A stretch of 64,000 nt of DNA from Flagellimonas maritima (GTDB lineage Bacteria; Bacteroidota; Bacteroidia; Flavobacteriales; Flavobacteriaceae): positions 3,319,001-3,383,000 of the forward strand of contig NZ_CP030104.1 in assembly GCF_003269425.1 (NCBI RefSeq), given 5' to 3'. Made by a program: the position numbers and the translations under genes. The notes under the pieces are model-generated. The model was not told where the DNA came from and did not search any database. It saw only the letters and a program-made list of their open reading frames with translations. Positions 62,075 to 64,000 of the stretch are shown one piece after another. The number at the start of each line of letters is the position of its first letter. Position 1 is the stretch's first letter.

Positions 62075-63031
62075 ATGGATTTCACCAACCCGTTAGTTTA
62101 CGGAGTGCCCGTTTTTATTGCTTTTATCCTATTCGAGCTTACATACAGCAAAGCCCACGGTGATAATCATTTATACAATTGGAAGGATTTGGCCGCGAGC
62201 GGTTTTATGGGAGTAGGGTCGGCAATATTGGGTCCTTTGTTTAAGGTAATATTCGCTATAGTGCTTTTTGAAGGAGTTTATGAGTTATGCAATCCTTTGG
62301 TAGACGGAGTGCGCCAAAACTTTTTAGGGTATGAATCTTTCGGTTATGCTTGGTATGTATGGATTTTGTGTCAACTGGCAGATGATTTCACGTATTATTG
62401 GTTTCATAGGGCGAATCATGAAATCCGACTTTTATGGGCTGCACATATTGTACACCATTCCTCTGATAATTTTAATCTTGGAACGGCGGTACGCAATGGA
62501 TGGTTTACAATTTTGTACAAACCACTTTTTTATATGTGGATGACCGCTATTGGTTTCCCACCGGAAATGGTAGTCGTTTGTTTGGGAATTGAAGCTTTAT
62601 GGCAGTTTCAATTACATTCGGTTTACGTTCCCAAACTGGGTTTTTTGGAAAAAATTTTTAATACCCATACAATGCACCAAGTGCACCATGCCCAGAATGT
62701 TGAGTATTTGGATAAAAATCATGGTGGATTTCTAAATATCTTCGATAAGATTTTTGGAACTTGGAAAGAATTGGACGATGATATAGATGTAAAATATGGA
62801 GTAATCCATTCGCCGGAATCCTATAATCCTGTTGTAATACTTACGCATGAGTTCAAGGATATTTGGAACGATATGAAGAAATCGAAAAAACTATCACATA
62901 AACTGATGTATGTTTTTGGACCTCCGGGATGGAGCCATGATGGCAGCACCCTAACGGTAAAGCAACAGCAAAAATTACATTACCAACAAAAAAAGCTAAA
63001 TCCAGAATTGGCTTTTCATCGACCTAATTAA
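62075..63031 (+). CDS. Sterol desaturase / fatty acid hydroxylase family protein
   Basis: A 318-residue membrane di-iron enzyme. The His clusters are complete: HRANH (111-115), HIVHH (124-128), HTMHQVHH (198-205) and NHGG (His216). Four to five helices surround them. The family adds a hydroxyl or double bond to lipids such as carotenoids, sphingolipids or ether lipids; the substrate here is unknown. It is alone, 66 bp after parC, and its stop is 2 bp from the stop of the convergent terC gene, leaving no room for a hairpin. Confidence 0.9.
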   Translation: MDFTNPLVYGVPVFIAFILFELTYSKAHGDNHLYNWKDLAASGFMGVGSAILGPLFKVIFAIVLFEGVYELCNPLVDGVRQNFLGYESFGYAWYVWILCQLADDFTYYWFHRANHEIRLLWAAHIVHHSSDNFNLGTAVRNGWFTILYKPLFYMWMTAIGFPPEMVVVCLGIEALWQFQLHSVYVPKLGFLEKIFNTHTMHQVHHAQNVEYLDKNHGGFLNIFDKIFGTWKELDDDIDVKYGVIHSPESYNPVVILTHEFKDIWNDMKKSKKLSHKLMYVFGPPGWSHDGSTLTVKQQQKLHYQQKKLNPELAFHRPN

Positions 63032-63033
63032 AA

Positions 63034-63846
63034 CTATTCCTGACTCACTTCAGTAGCTTTTTTCTTGTTTTTCTTCATTCTCAGGTCAAAGAACTCCACC
63101 ATAATGGAGAAAGCTATCGTAAAATAAAGGTATCCTTTTGGAATAGCCCCGACTTCATTATCAAATACTACAAGATGTGATAAATGAGCTGCTTCTGTAA
63201 TGAGCATAAAGCCTATCAAAATCAAAAAAGATAGTCCCAACACTTGAACGGAAGGATGTCTATTGACGAATTCGCCGACAGGATTTGCAAACACCATCAT
63301 TATAACCACGGATATAACAACGGCGGTTATCATCAATATCAGAGCATCCATAGGATTTGGAGAAATACCATTGGTCATGCCGATGGCTGTTAAAATAGAA
63401 TCGAAGGAAAAAACAATATTGATTACTGTAATCTGAATAATTGCATTTGTTAGGGATGAAGAGCGGGACTTGGTAACCTCACGTTCGTCATGGCCCCTGT
63501 CCTCGATTTTTTCATGGATTTCTTTCGTACTCTTGTACAACAGAAAGAGTCCTCCCAAAAACAAAATAACTGCTTGCCAACTTATCCCACCTGTTACCCA
63601 AGATTCGTCTAAAACCAAAAAGGGCTTTTTCATTTTTGTCAACCACGTTATACCGAACAAAAGAAGTATACGCATGGCCATGGCCAAAATCAATCCAAGA
63701 TTGGTTGCTTTTTTCCTATCTTTTTTTTCGAGTTTTCCAGCTGCAATGGAAATGAAGATGATATTGTCTATTCCAAGGATAATTTCTAAGAACGTTAGCG
63801 TAAGTAATGCCATCCAGGCATCTGGACTTGTAAAAATGTCAAGCAT
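63034..63846 (-). CDS. TerC family integral membrane protein
   Basis: A 270-residue protein with about seven membrane helices. LEIILGIDNIIFIS near residues 20-33 and VINIVFSFDSILTAIGM near 140-156 carry the paired acidic motifs (GIDN and FSFDS) of TerC/Alx proteins. These are linked to tellurite resistance and, for several members, manganese export. The C-terminus is basic (DLRMKKNKKKATEV). It lies 2 bp downstream of another minus-strand gene that runs off the window. Confidence 0.92.
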   Translation of the reverse strand: MLDIFTSPDAWMALLTLTFLEIILGIDNIIFISIAAGKLEKKDRKKATNLGLILAMAMRILLLFGITWLTKMKKPFLVLDESWVTGGISWQAVILFLGGLFLLYKSTKEIHEKIEDRGHDEREVTKSRSSSLTNAIIQITVINIVFSFDSILTAIGMTNGISPNPMDALILMITAVVISVVIMMVFANPVGEFVNRHPSVQVLGLSFLILIGFMLITEAAHLSHLVVFDNEVGAIPKGYLYFTIAFSIMVEFFDLRMKKNKKKATEVSQE

Positions 63847-63848
63847 GG

Positions 63849-63998
63849 TCAGTTTGTTTTAAATGCAGTTCCTTTAAATCTACGTTTGTCGCCAATGGCA
63901 TTGTATTCAAATGTATAAGAAGAATCTGAGGTTGTCAATATTTTAATGTGTATGGACTTTTCCTCTGCCTTACTCTTGGGATTGATATTTTTCAGGAC
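63849..63998 (-). CDS. C-terminal fragment of an unidentified gene upstream of terC
   Basis: An open minus-strand frame enters from the right edge and ends with TGA (63849-63851). The visible 49 residues (SYTFEYNAIGDKRRFKGTAF at the end) look like a beta-rich, basic protein tail. There is no family call to make. The 2-bp gap to the terC ATG indicates co-transcription. The frame and codon use support real coding, but only the tail is visible. Confidence 0.5.
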   Translation of the reverse strand, partial: VLKNINPKSKAEEKSIHIKILTTSDSSYTFEYNAIGDKRRFKGTAFKTN

Positions 63999-64000
63999 AT

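Overview
The window reads as a chromosomal segment of a marine-type member of the Flavobacteriaceae (Bacteroidota). This is inferred from gene content: a type IX secretion triad (adhesin with a gliding-motility C-terminal domain, PorP/SprF, OmpA), SusC/CirA-like TonB receptors with CarboxypepD_reg N-termini, families typical of the group (DUF5916, DUF5829, DUF6146, DUF6787, TIGR02757), and promoters of the form TAnnTTTG. The DNA is AT-rich and I see no rRNA, tRNA, prophage, transposase or CRISPR array. I cannot name a genus.

Layout. 1-1654: end of a polysaccharide locus (glycosyltransferase tail, flippase). 2009-10107 (-): an Arg/Ser/Thr-rich secreted protein, then adhesin-PorP/SprF-OmpA as one transcription unit. 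10681-20841: housekeeping and repair genes (uvrA, ECF sigma factor, a cysteine-free endonuclease III, bcp, an MBL hydrolase, a carboxylesterase, a dihydroorotase homologue without metal ligands). 20838-30097: BatA-type protein, GT2, SGNH hydrolase, S10 peptidase, Gfo/Idh/MocA oxidoreductase, PhoX-like lipoprotein. 30182-35680: di-haem peroxidase, TIGR02757, LolD-type ATPase, msrA, folE, and a lipoprotein whose 11 histidines fall on exact 7-residue spacings.

35748-50406 (-) is a 14.7-kb run of co-directional genes that looks like a metal or envelope-stress island. It holds a His-loop TonB receptor, an acidic lipoprotein, two small secreted or membrane proteins with Cys/His motifs, an ATPase plus two DUF3526-type permeases, a second TonB receptor, DUF5916, DUF5829, a lipoprotein and MerC. 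50459-55368 (-): small conserved proteins and serA-serC-LuxC-type reductase, with a divergent ferredoxin. 55969-63998: a small membrane protein, ychF, topoisomerase IV parE-parC, a fatty acid hydroxylase, and TerC with the tail of an upstream gene.

The most unusual signal lies outside the genes. At least five intergenic gaps hold short arrays with a strict 7-bp period. The unit differs from locus to locus and has drifted within each array, yet the phase is kept (1732-1780, 22838-22993, 24116-24171, 52990-53116, 56156-56283). One array pair plus a 16-bp direct repeat brackets a single glycosyltransferase gene. A separate inverted-repeat, MITE-like element sits at 55833-55962.
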